The notes beneath the pieces are model-generated. The model searched no databases and had not been told where the DNA came from. It saw only the letters and a list, made by a program, of their open reading frames with translations. A stretch of DNA of 64,000 nucleotides, taken from positions 37,041,571 through 37,105,570 of the forward strand of contig OU862927.1 in the NCBI GenBank assembly GCA_917880885.1, given 5' to 3'. Of the stretch, positions 9,852-19,409 are shown piece by piece. How positions within the stretch are numbered: position 1 is the stretch's first letter; every line of letters begins with the position of its first letter. The DNA is from Limnephilus marmoratus. Lineage: Eukaryota; Arthropoda; Insecta; Trichoptera; Limnephilidae. Both the position numbers and the translations under genes were made by a program.

Positions 9852-10938
9852 CAGTGGCGGCTCGAGCACATTTTTTGTAGTGGGGACGGTCATTTTTTGT
9901 GTAGACATTTTCATGTTTTTTTAATGTTGTGTTTTACCAAAAAAGTGAGTTATTGCGTTTGTCACGTGCTCCCACGAATTTTCGTGTTTTATCAAACTTT
10001 CCGATAAATGTTTAAAATATGTAAGATTAAAATTAGTTTTAAATCTTATACCCAGCTTGAGTACACCGTATCACCACCAAAAAGTATCTATACTTAGAAT
10101 ATAATTATCAGTTAAAAGTCGACTTCATTAATTCTTTTTATAGATTTTTTATTTCTTACCAAAAGTATAACAAAAGTATATAAAGTAAAATAGATCAGAG
10201 GATAAGTCACGCACCTAACTAGGAACACCAACTAGGTACCTACATACATAAATATTAAGTTTGATAAAAATACACAAGATAATCATCGGCACTTTCGTTT
10301 AAATTACCTTTGATGTGTATTTACCACGAGAACGGCGCTATAGAAATAATCCGATCAATCGATAACAATATTACTATTTCGTAAACGTCAAATACGATTA
10401 TAAAACGCCTAACGTGAATTCCGGCCCGTGCATAATATTCACAATCTTCACAGGGGGATTCTTGAACCGGTCCCCGCGATACCCGATCCCTAAAATCACA
10501 TACAAAAATATTCAGCGCGCGCAAAAACTTCATTTTAGAAGGAATAGATCGCCGTGTTGTCCCCTAACTGCGCAGTAGTCAGTGCGCACAGTCAAGCGGG
10601 CGCTAGAATCTAGTACCTATGTATGCGTCGAGTCGAGCCGAAGTGACCGACTGGCCGGCCGGTCGCGTTTCGCGTTAGTATTAGTTTAGTTTAGTTGTAT
10701 GCTTTGGAAGAAAGGAGAGCGGTCGCACGTTTGTTCGCGGAAATATTTTAAATTTCGAGCCTAAAATTTATCCAAATTAATTTTTTAGATTATATTTCTA
10801 AGCGCAATGACACTTTTATGTTGAGAACGCATTAATTATTTTTTGTGAACACAAAGAATTATCAATTTTTTCTTGGTATGTTTCTGGAATAACTGGTGGG
10901 GACTGTCCCCATGGTCCCCTTATGGCGAACCGCCACTG
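9852..10938. mobile_element. Non-autonomous hAT element with 8-bp TSD
   Basis: Ends are CAGTGGCGGCTCG at 9852 and the complement of CAGTGGCGGTTCG at 10938. An exact 8-bp duplication CTTTGGTG flanks both sides (9844-9851, 10939-10946). The 8-bp duplication and the CAGTG start are diagnostic of hAT elements. The 1087-bp interior has no transposase; the open frame 10321-10533 is unrecognised. The right subterminal region contains a gggact/gtcccc dyad. Confidence 0.85.
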
Positions 10939-11017
10939 CTTTGGTGTAATATAAAGACATAGGTACCGGACACCTATGAAAACTCTCAGTTTTCTCGCTT
11001 TCATGCCGTCTTACATT

Positions 11018-11372
11018 AACTCCACACAGGAGACCCCGAGGAAAACAATCTCTCAGAGCCTATGCCATCTTTGGGAATGCTGTGTGGAAGGTCCTATTAG
11101 AGAAAGGAAGGAGAGAAATCCTGGGGAGGAAAAAGGTATCAGGGGTGGATGGGACGGACGTATGAATCCCTCCCTCCCTTTGCGGTGCGATGCGATGGGT
11201 TGAGACAGACCTTCTGGAGAGGTGGGTTCGCCGCCATACCTAGACAAACCTCACCCCACAAAGCCGGGCACCCTTGCTAAGTTACCAAATGTAGCGAACC
11301 ACTTGGGGTGACAGGAGTGTCGATTATCCTATAAACGGTTCCCGGAGCGGCGATACTCGTACCCGCCCCATA
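11018..11372 (-). mobile_element. Tail-sharing SINE-like element, minus
   Basis: Tail at the left (aactccacacaggagacccc), head at the right ending cgcccc-ataaattgaa. A middle segment of about 100 bp is missing relative to fuller copies such as 60438-60885. It lies head-to-head with the plus-strand copy at 11470-11799. Confidence 0.75.
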
Positions 11373-11469
11373 AATTGAAAAATAGCCCAAAACCGAACCT
11401 AACCCATTTATCCATTTTTTTCATCACTTTTAAAGACTTTTCTGTTGTCTGGTCACCCATCAATTCAAT

Positions 11470-11799
11470 TTACAATTTGGGAGGTGGGAACGGGTACCGC
11501 CGCCCCGGGAACCATTTATTGGATAACCAACACTTCTGCCATAGGTCACCCAAAGTGGTTCGCTATATTTGGTGACTTAGCAGGGGTGCCCGGGTTCATA
11601 GGGTGTGGTTTGTCTGGATCTGGCGGCGGATGACCCGGACACACTGAACCCCAGATTCCTACCATCCCCTTTTACCTTTTTCATTCCCAGAACCTCCTTT
11701 CCTTCCTTTCCTTAAAAAGACCCTCCACACAGTATCCCGAAAGATGACAAAGGCCCTGAGGAATATTATTTTTCTCTCTGGACATAATGTAAAAAAAAC
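11470..11799 (+). mobile_element. Tail-sharing SINE-like element, plus, internally deleted
   Basis: Begins with the head (tttgggaggtgggaacgggt, ccgccgccccgggaaccatt) and ends with the tail (gaccctccacacagtatccc) and an A run. The body between ggcggcgga and cggacacactga is deleted by roughly 150 bp. The stem-loop is partly degraded (gccctgaggaat...tctctggac). Confidence 0.75.
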
Positions 11800-12030
11800 G
11801 AGTGTGCTTTAGACCACACGACTGAAATAAAACTTCACTAACTCTAACTTCCATTCGCCTCGCCCGACCGTTCACCTCGCCCGATCACACTTTTCATAAC
11901 GCTCTCGTCGGGCATTCACCAGATTACTCCCCAAGTCAAGCGTGCGTAAAGGCCCGACAGTTCGCCTCGCCCAATCACACTTTTCGTAACAAGTCAAGCG
12001 TGCGTAAAGAAGTTTTACTTAAAAAAAACA
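11797..12030 (+). repeat. Dispersed repeat E, partial copy
   Basis: Starts gagtgtgctttagaccacac and contains two copies of aagtcaagcgtgcgtaaag and of cacacttttc.taac. It matches 54018-54420 (gagtgtgctttggaccacac, cgctctcgtc, aagtcaagcgtgcgtaaaga). Non-coding. Confidence 0.6.
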
Positions 12031-12179
12031 TTGATATGAGCATAAAACATTGGGGGGGGGGGGGGAGGGGAAGGAGGTGTGGGAGAGAAAATTTAAATCT
12101 TACTAGATCTAATCACCAAACACGACAAAATTTTCAAAGTTTAAATTTTGAATTATGGTCTCTCATCAGGGCAATGATG

Positions 12180-12800
12180 TAAAATTCAAAAACTATTGGC
12201 GCTACCTACCGCATTGGCCAAGCGTTTCAGTCGTCACCTTGTTATTTTTAGTAATTAAGTATGATTATCAATCATGCACAAGTTTACATAAAAAATCACG
12301 CTCCGTCTTTGTCTAGTGCGGGATTAGAAATACTTGAGACAGGTGCATGTAAATACACCAGATTGCCAAAATATTATTACTTTTCTGGTATCATTTCAAA
12401 TATGTTCAAAAATTCGGGAGGAACACGGGCGATGTTTTGTCGGTGTGAGAATGGTTTTAGTGGCATGCTTGCCTTTTCAAATATGCAAGAGCGAGACGGC
12501 AGAACGAGAGTATAAAAGGTGATGAATGTTCCTGCCCGCTCTCCTTACCTACCAACTTGTATGGTGCAAATGAATGTTCATCTCGACCACGCGTCTATCA
12601 TTTTAAGATCTACAAGATCACATCACACGACTACACTACACTAAAGTCTAAATAACAGTCAGTATAAACGTATGTCCTAATTTCATCCCTGGATTTAGTT
12701 TACTTTAGTTTTCTGGAGGTTTCATTTCTACCGCGTGTGAACTGCACACAATTTTTTAATCTAATATAGACGTTGACCACTAGCATGATCCCACTTTTTG
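12180..12800 (+). repeat. Second LTR-like block with a TATA box
   Basis: TATAAAAGG at 12511-12519 follows a purine-rich segment, then a leader with C/T-rich sequence and a segment similar in layout to the end of the 9-kb block (tagtttactttagttttctg here; taaactttagttacaat there). No coding sequence was recognised and the element ends could not be defined. The open frames 12261-12522 end at the TATA box and look accidental. Confidence 0.3.
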
Positions 12801-12852
12801 CTTTTTTGATAAGTTGCTTCAATTTGGAGTTAGGACTTTCGAAAACTCTTAA

Positions 12853-13200
12853 GGCCCCGCAACCGCGCACAAAAAGAAGAAGATGGAGAGATATGAAATT
12901 ACGAATGTTAGAGAAGAGCGCTAGTATTTAAAATGACAAAATCGATGCGAAAATTGTGAAAATGTTTAATAAATCACGACTCGTTAATAGAGCAAAATCT
13001 CGCTAGGGTTGTCTTAAACAGCATTTAAAGAAACACTGTGAATTTGTTCATACATATAACTTGTAAAATAACTGAAAGAAATGTGTTTATAATAATTTTT
13101 GGAGCATACTTTGCGAATTTTTTTTCGCGACGAATGTCTAGATATTATCTTAAAAAATAACATATATATTTTTGAGAGCTTAAAAACTTCAAATGTTGGG
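12853..13200. mobile_element. TTAA-flanked (piggyBac-like) element, damaged copy
   Basis: Begins GGCCCCGCAACC directly after TTAA (12849-12852). The interior matches 18981-19405 in the opposite orientation: agaagaagatggagagata, aatcgatgcgaaaattgtg, gcgagattttgctc complement, tttctttaaatg complement, aattattt..gagcatactttg. The right terminus is diverged or lost near 13190. Confidence 0.6.
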
Positions 13201-13239
13201 AGGTTTGCAAGAAATCGGTAGAAATTAGCGATGTGTCTG

Positions 13240-13530
13240 TTTAGCTGGAATGGGCTCTTGTACTCGGGTCCTTTGCGGGAAGCGGTTCCTACTCCTACTC
13301 CTTTTTAAAATCGACAACTCCAAGAGAACCCGGTCGCGGAATTCGGGCTCGGTACCAAACTCGAAATTCCGAGTCGGACCGGGAACCCGAATGCCTCCAC
13401 CGGCTGGCGTCCCCGTGTTCGCGCCTCGTACTCTGAGGTTCGCGCTCCGCTCAACTCGCGAGTTCTCCTGGTACTAGTGAGTAGTGAGTAATAGGAACCC
13501 GAATGCCTCCACCGGCCGGCGTCCGGCAAC
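13240..13530. repeat. GC-rich segment with a 31-bp direct repeat
   Basis: The segment gaacccgaatgcctccaccg occurs at 13382 and again at 13494, with about 31 matching bases each and 112 bp between starts. The open frames over it (13250-13477, and 13305-13529 on the minus strand) have biased Arg/Pro/Ser composition and no domain. Probably part of an unidentified repeat. Confidence 0.45.
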
Positions 13531-13899
13531 CTTCTTCAAAGATTTTATTGATTCCCGTCCGAATGTTTTTTTTTGTAAAGGGATCGATGAACTACCTATG
13601 AGATTGCAAAGTGCATAGATAGCAACGGTACATACTTTGATTAAATAATTATATTATATAAAAAAAAATCGACTTTATGTTCCTCCTATACAAAACGCCC
13701 GTAAGGACCTAATATTTGACTGAGAGTAAATTTCTTAGTTAAACAAAATCGGTTTTCTTGAGTCCTGTCGTTTATGGTTTAACTCTATAAGGTTGGTTTA
13801 ATGCTCTCGACAAGCAATTAAAAGTTTGTAATTATTATTTCAAACGTTCGTTGGCACTGACTCGTAAAGAGCAGTGGCGGATACAGGAAAACCCTTCAT

Positions 13900-14097
13900 A
13901 CAAGAAAATCTTTCTTCAATCATTCGCTCTACATGTCTAAACCATTTAAGCGTCCCTTTCTTAATCTTACTTATTACGCTTGTATCAGCCTTGCATTATT
14001 TTCATATTTTTTTCACACTATCATACATGGCTTTCTATAGCATTTAGTCCTTCCTCTGCCAGTTTCATGTTTCACTGCCATACATCAGGGTTGGTAC
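13900..14097 (-). pseudogene. LINE-A ORF fragment, part 1
   Basis: Matches the LINE-A 3' coding region at 59215-59420 (cattcgctctacatg, tcagccttgcattatttt, atcatacatgg, gccatacatcaggg), which encodes an RT C-terminal domain on the minus strand. Frames here are broken. The copy is interrupted at 14098 by LINE-B and resumes after 14390. Confidence 0.65.
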
Positions 14098-14390
14098 CCC
14101 GGTGCATAGTCGGGAAACACGCCAAACGCGTGCCCAACATTTGTACACGGTTGACATCTGTCACATGAGAACGGGTCGTTTCTTCGACTCGTTCTTGTGT
14201 TCAACAGCTCGGCTGTGGAATGATTTGCCGGCCTCTGTGTTTCATCCTTCCTACAACATGGGTCTCTTCCAGACCAATGTTCATTCCTTCCTCTCCTCAA
14301 AAAGACCCTCCACACAGCATCCCAGATGACATAGGCCCTGAGGGAAGTCATTTTCCTCAGGGCCTCCTGTGTGGAGTTAATGTAAAAAAA
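14098..14390 (+). pseudogene. LINE-B 3' end with 75-codon RT tail
   Basis: Codons 14102-14329 read HSRETRQTRAQHLYTV, FLCSTARLWNDLPASVF and HSFLSSKRPSTQHPR, then a stop. This is the terminal part of a non-LTR reverse transcriptase ORF. After it come gacataggccctgagg, the stem-loop partner cctcagggcc, tcctgtgtggagttaatg and an A tail ending at 14390. The 3' end is complete; the 5' side is truncated. It interrupts LINE-A, whose uninterrupted form is seen at 59400-59450. Confidence 0.8.
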
Positions 14391-14572
14391 GCACTCCACT
14401 GTGGACTGCTAGCTTCACTTCTTTCGACAGTTTTTTGGTAGCGCCAACGGCGTTCAGTCCTCCATAAATGCGGAGTTACCTGCACTCACCCTTCTTTCAA
14501 TATATCTATCAGACTCCCCATCTCTCGTAAATGTACTTCCCGAATACATAAACTTATCCACTGTCATTTTTA
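14391..14572 (-). pseudogene. LINE-A ORF fragment, part 2
   Basis: Continues LINE-A after the LINE-B insertion (gcactccactgtggactgct; compare gcactccattgtaaactgct at 59443). The minus strand reads a degenerate VKLAVHSGV-like block and, further upstream, a YLGS-type segment typical of the region after the RT fingers and palm. Many stops. Confidence 0.55.
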
Positions 14573-14633
14573 AGTAACTATTATAAAAAAACCTATTATT
14601 ATTTTATTATTAAAAAAAATGTCTTTGAATATG

Positions 14634-14996
14634 TGAAGGGTCATTTTAGAGAAAGGAAAAAGGTATGATAGGTGGTTAGGACTCTCTGGGTTAGCGTGTC
14701 CAGGGGAGATGGACGGATGAAACTTTCCCTCCCACTGCGATGCGACGAAATGGGTCAAGGGATTCCTGCTGGAGAGGTTAAATGGTCTCCTTCAACCAGT
14801 CCTTTCCAGCTCGCCACGCAGTACGTGGGCAAATGCTTCCGCCGCTACTTTGGAAAATCACATCCGACGAACTCAGGCATCCCTGCTAAGTCACCAAACT
14901 TAGCGATCCACTTGGGATGACTTAGATCAGAGGTGTTGTTTATCCAATAAATAATTCCCGTGGCGGCGGTACCCACACTCGCCTCCTAAATTGAAA
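14634..14996 (-). mobile_element. Tail-sharing SINE-like element, minus, tail truncated
   Basis: The body and head are well preserved (ttagcgtgtccaggggagat, actgcgatgcgac, gctaagtcaccaaacttagc, ggtgttgtttatccaataaa, cggcggtacccacactcgcc). The stem-loop tail is missing at the left; only gggtcattttagagaaagg remains. Confidence 0.7.
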
Positions 14997-14999
14997 CTT

Positions 15000-15130
15000 T
15001 TGCTTCATTCACATTCATACGTCGTTTCATGTAAACGTACCTACCCTTAACACGGCCCGACTCAAGTATTTGATTCCCTTGATCGTGTATTCCCTTGAAT
15101 GCAGCCCTACTGCTCCCTGTGGCCAGCCAA
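15000..15130 (-). repeat. LINE-A fragment
   Basis: cattcacattcatacgtcgt, cggcccgactcaagtatttg and cttgatcgtgt match 57970-58070 (ggcccgactcaagtatctca, cttgatcgtgcc). A short degraded piece. Confidence 0.5.
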
Positions 15131-15253
15131 GTTTTAAATGTGTGGTCCGTCAATCTTTTATTTATTTATTGAAGTGGAAACTTCTTTAGCACAGTTGTGA
15201 TTTGACAAACACATCCATCTGTATGTTTTAGCCTGAGAGGGAATGAGATAATA

Positions 15254-15775
15254 TTTTTTTACATTTACTCCACACAGGAGGCCCAGAGGAAAATAATTTC
15301 CCTCGGGGCCTATATCATCTGGGATGCTGTGTGGAGAGTCTTTTTGAGGAGAGGAAGGAATGAACATTGGTCTTGAAGAGACCAATGTTGTAGGAAAGAG
15401 GAAACACAGAGGCCGGCAAATCATTCCACAGCCGAGCTTTTGAACACAAGAACGAGTCGAAGAAACTACCCGTTCTCATGTGACAAATTTCAACCGTGTA
15501 CAAATGTTGGGCACGCGTTTGGCGTGTTTCCCGACTATGCACCGGTGCCGAAGAGATCAATGACGCTAGTTCCTCGGAGCATCTGCTATTGTAATACCGG
15601 TAGAACAAGAATAGCATTCCCACCCGACGCCTGTGTTCTAAAGATTGAATCCGTCTGTTAAGATCGGAGAATCTATTAAGCGGACCGCCCATTTCTGCAC
15701 AGAGTCGAGGGTATTTTTTTTAGGTATTTTGGAGCTCCAGACCAGAGGTGGCTGCCAAAATCATATAGTTGGTCT
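15254..15775 (-). pseudogene. LINE-B 3' end, best preserved RT C-terminus (125 aa)
   Basis: Minus-strand frame 15315-15692. It reads RIQSLEHRRRVGMLFLFYRY, CSEELASLI, RETRQTRAQHLYTVEICHM, ARLWNDLPASVFP and HSFLSSKRLSTQHPR, uninterrupted to the stop. The R..SLEHRR, LFYR and LWN.LP motifs are typical of the region after the RT palm in jockey/CR1-group LINEs, but the RT catalytic motifs lie upstream and are absent. The 3' UTR contains the stem-loop and the A tail (T run at 15254). A similar extension to about 15775 is shared with 49721-50165, so LINE-B continues upstream of the ORF shown. Confidence 0.8.
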
Positions 15776-15875
15776 CCTCTTTGTGCGGTTCGTCGTATTC
15801 TCCCCGTTGTCTACTTTTTAGTTTTCGTATATCTTTAGCGCCCCCCCCCTTGAGTTTTTTCCGTATCCGCCACTG

Positions 15876-16374
15876 GTAAAGAGTAGGTATCAAGTGCTTC
15901 AAAAGTTAACATTCATAGGAACATCGCGTTGAGTTAACACTTCATGTGGAGTAAACTTCTCAACTTCTTTATAACATCCTCAAGTATAGGATGGTTCATG
16001 TTAAACTTGCTCAAATACATTGAAAAGAAAACATTTAATTCATTTTAGACTTTATTTTGTAAATAGACAAAAAGGCGCCATAGTGTTGAGAGTAGTTAGT
16101 TTTAAATGGTTAGTTTATTTTTTTAGTTCAATAGTTAGTTAAATAGTTAGTATTATTTTAACAAATTGGGATTTTTTACTTAAAACAAGACTTGGGACGG
16201 GTTGTTTAACGGAATTTTACAATTGATCAAATTTCGAAGTTAATATTCAAAATCTGTGATTTTTTTTTATGATTTATGATTATGACAGAACTTTAATAAA
16301 AGCAACTTTGAAATTTTATGAAATGTCTCATATTTTGTGAAACGACTGGTCGTTAATAAATAATATAATAAAAA
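15876..16374. other. AT-rich DNA, no gene recognised
   Basis: Apart from the right hAT duplication at its start, it shows repeated tagttag steps at 16090-16150 and no coding signal. Confidence 0.4.
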
Positions 16375-17300
16375 TAATAAATAATAATAGCCTTTATTCT
16401 GACAGTAAATTAGATTACGTTATTGATTATAATATAACATTTATGCATCGACTGCCTGTCTGTATGTCGTTGACAAAGGCCTCCTCCAACTGTCGTCATT
16501 TCTCTATCATTAGCAACTCTTGTCCATGTACCACCTGCTATGGCTTTGATGTCAACCCACCGTCTAAATGGTCTACCTCGTTTTCTCTTTATGTCACTTG
16601 TGAACCAATTCATGATAAATTTTAACCATTTTTCACTTCTTCTGATTGTGTGGCCTGACCACCTCCACTTCAGCTTTTTTGTTGTTTTTATGACATCTTT
16701 TGTTCTTGTTTGTTTCTTAATGGTTGCAATTTTTATTCTATCGGACAGTTTTTTCTCTATCATACTTCTTTCCATGGAGTTTTGACATGTTTCGAGCTTC
16801 TTATTGTGATTTTTTGTGAGTGCCCAAGTTTGACAACCATAAGTAAGTACAGGAAATATGCAGGTATCAAAAAGTTTCCGTTTGATAGTTATCCTGGTTT
16901 CGCTGTTTTTTATTATTTCTTTCAAAGCCCAATATTGTTTCCAAGCATTTCCAATACGTATGTCTATTTCTTTTGTGGTTAAGTCTAAAGGAGAAATTAT
17001 TTGACCTAGGTATACGTACCTATTCATCCACATAGTCGATCAGATTGTTATTGATCCTGATAGGTTCTTGCTTCCCATTTGTCATAGCTTTGGTCTTTTC
17101 TGTGTTCATGACCAATCCTACCTTTCGGCTTTCTATATCTAGCTCATTTGACATCATCTGCAGGCCTGCACTCGTCAGCGAGAGGATTATCAAATCATCC
17201 ACGAATCTTAAATGTGATAATTTTTTACCGTTATGGACAGCCCACATTTTTACCGATCTAATTGACGAAATACCTCCTCCAGGAATGCCGCAAAATAATA
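16375..17300 (-). pseudogene. LINE-C endonuclease/RT ORF, C-terminal remnant
   Basis: Two minus-strand frames join near 17030. 17020-17247 reads LSHLRFVDDLIILSLTSAGL, carrying the RT motif C box as FVDD, and KVGLVMNTEKTKAMTNG. 16410-17033 (207 aa) reads YLGQIISPLD, IGNAWKQYWALKEI, CIFPVLTYGCQTWALTK, LKWRWSGHTIRR and RGRPFRRWVDI. This is the standard order from RT motif C to the C-terminus of an endonuclease/RT type LINE. A one-base frame change separates the parts, and another break lies upstream near 17250, so the copy is dead. The 3' tail is an AT-rich taataa-type repeat near 16350-16390. Confidence 0.85.
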
Positions 17301-18494
17301 TAAGTGCATTAAAATTTGGTCTTTTAAACCGTAAAAGTGGTTATAATTGTTTATTATTTTTTATTTAAAACTGTGCCACAAAAGAAGTTTATTGTCTTTA
17401 AAGCAAAATTTTATGAGGGGCGGTACAATAATACAATGATTAGATCAGAATATTTATCTTTCCAAATATCAACTTAATCCTACGTACTATAAATCAAATG
17501 CACTGAATTTATTTTCAAGCATATAAGCTTTGAACTGGGAATGGCCGATCTTATACGCTCATGTACATTATAAATTATTGTAACACTCAGAAACGTTGGC
17601 TAAATGAAGAAGCGCAACATGGAATTTTAAACGAAAAATTCATGATTTATAAGTTTGTATAAAACAAATTCTGTAATGATAATTTCACTTTATTGTTTAA
17701 TTACTTGTTTACTTGCTTCTTGAACACCTTATACTTAGATTCCGATTCAGCCACCCGGATAATCACGTGGCTCGTCAGAAAACTAACACTCTCTTTAGCT
17801 CCGTTAAAGCACGAAGTGTTAGAAATGTTCTCATAAACAGAAACGTACCCTACACGACTTTATAGTGAATTCTAAGAAACGACCAATGAACGTCACATTA
17901 ACAAGGATTGACTGTGGCACGGCATTATATAAATACAAATAAACACACCAGTATCCATTTACCACTTTTCTGTAAGCACTGTTGATGGACAATGTTGAGA
18001 TGTTCCAAACGTAGTCTCAAGAAGAAATAGGAGGCACTAGCGCAGATCCTTGAAAAATCACGAAATCTAACTTTACTTGTCCCTAAGAAATACAAAAGAT
18101 ATACCCATTTCTATGACTTAACACACGTAAGTTTTTTTTCACGTAAATCGCTCGCGTAAGCTACTTATAGCCAAATTACCAATGTAAACTACACCAAAAG
18201 TCAGTTACCAAGTTACAGCAAGTTACGGAAGTTGTTTTTACATAAGTTTTTTGACAGGCCTCAGGTCTCAGAACTTATCAAATCAGTAATAAAAGGTAAC
18301 AAAATGCGCCGATGCGAGATGTCAATAATGAAAAGGCAGTTGTTTTCGTAGAATTTTTTTCTTATAAGAATTTTTATTTTGAACTACTGTTTTGATTATT
18401 TTAGATGTACAATTGCAAAATATGTAACGTCACACTAGAGGGGTAGGGGTCTCACAAATGTGACGATGTGTGACAGGGTCGGGGGGGGGGGACT
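17301..18494. other. AT-rich DNA, no gene recognised
   Basis: About 1.2 kb without a shared repeat. A tatataaatac sequence occurs near 17930, but no transcript start context or ORF follows, so I do not call a promoter. A G run at 18481-18490 opens the SINE that follows. Confidence 0.4.
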
Positions 18495-18821
18495 GGGTCT
18501 TCGTGGCGGATGATTTTGTTCACCTTCTATGTGGCGGGCCGGATCGGGAGAGACTGGATGAAGGAGACCTTTTGATCTCTCCAGCCGCACTCTCTCGTAA
18601 CCTCACCACACTTCCGTGTACCGCAGTGGGAGGGATGGATTCATACGTCCGTCATTCCTGGACACACTGACTACCTACCCCTCACCCTCTTTCCTTCCCT
18701 GAACTTCTTCTCCTTCTTTTCCTAAAAAACCACTCCACACAGCATCTCAAAAGATGATGACATAGGTCCTGAGGGAAATTATTTTCCTTTGGGCCTTCTG
18801 TGTTAAGCCAATGTAAAAAAA
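18495..18821 (+). mobile_element. Tail-sharing SINE-like element, plus, 5' truncated
   Basis: Begins in the middle body (cttcgtggcggatga, gtggcgggccggatcgggag). It runs through cgcagtgggagggatggatt, the shared ccactccacacagcatctc and the stem-loop (ggtcctgaggga...tcctttgggcc) to an A run at 18821. The head is missing. Confidence 0.75.
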
Positions 18822-18980
18822 ACATATCTTTGTTGACAGGAAGAAAGCTGATAAAAAAAGATAAGAGATAATACAAATGTTTACAAAAAACCAAATCAAA
18901 ACCGGGCGAAAAATAAAAAAAAAGAACAATTATAAAACTTTTTGAAAAAAACGTCAGGATCTGACACAAAAGGTATTTAA

Positions 18981-19405
18981 GGGCCCGCAACCCGGATTTG
19001 TATCGATTTATTACATACTTCCCTTAAACATGGTAAGTTTTAAAGCTCTTAAAAAGATATGTTTTTCTTGAAGATAATATCTAGACTTTGCCAGCGTCGA
19101 AACGCAAATTATATAAAATTCTTTCGATAGAAAAAAATCGCAAAGTATGCTCCAAAAATTATTATTAACTCGTTTGTTTCAGTTATTTTACAAGTTATAT
19201 GTATGAAAAAATTCACAGTGTTTCTTTAAATGTCGTTTAAGATACTGCCCGCGAGATTTTTGCTCTATTTTAAACGTGTCGTGTTTTATTAAACAGTTTC
19301 GCAATTTTCGCATCGATTTTGTCGCTGTAAATGTTAGCGCTCTCCTCTAACATTCGTAATTTCGTATCTCTCCATCTTCTTCTTTTCGGGCCCGGTTGCA
19401 GAACC
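18981..19405. mobile_element. TTAA-flanked (piggyBac-like) MITE
   Basis: TTAA at 18977-18980 and 19406-19409. The ends are GGGCCCGCAACC and the complement of GGTTCTGCAACC (9 of 12 match). piggyBac elements duplicate TTAA on insertion and start with GG-type ends (family knowledge). The 425-bp interior has no ORF. It matches 12853-13190 in reverse orientation. Superfamily assignment is inference from target site and ends. Confidence 0.65.
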
Positions 19406-19409
19406 TTAA

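Larger units (their letters stand above)
13872..15875. mobile_element. Composite hAT element containing LINE and SINE pieces
   Basis: Left end CAGTGGCGGATACAGGAAAA at 13872. The right end is the complement of CAGTGGCGGATACGGAAAAA at 15875. An exact 8-bp duplication GTAAAGAG lies on both sides (13864-13871, 15876-15883). The 2004-bp interior contains no transposase, only LINE-A fragments, two LINE-B 3' ends and a SINE. Either these inserted into a hAT already here, or the hAT carried some of them when it moved. Confidence 0.8.

Noticed and set aside
13250..13529. Arg/Pro-rich frames on both strands
   Set aside because: GC-rich segment with a direct repeat; frames on both strands are explained by composition.
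17925..17975. Promoter with tatataaatac
   Set aside because: No initiator at the right spacing and no ORF or element downstream.
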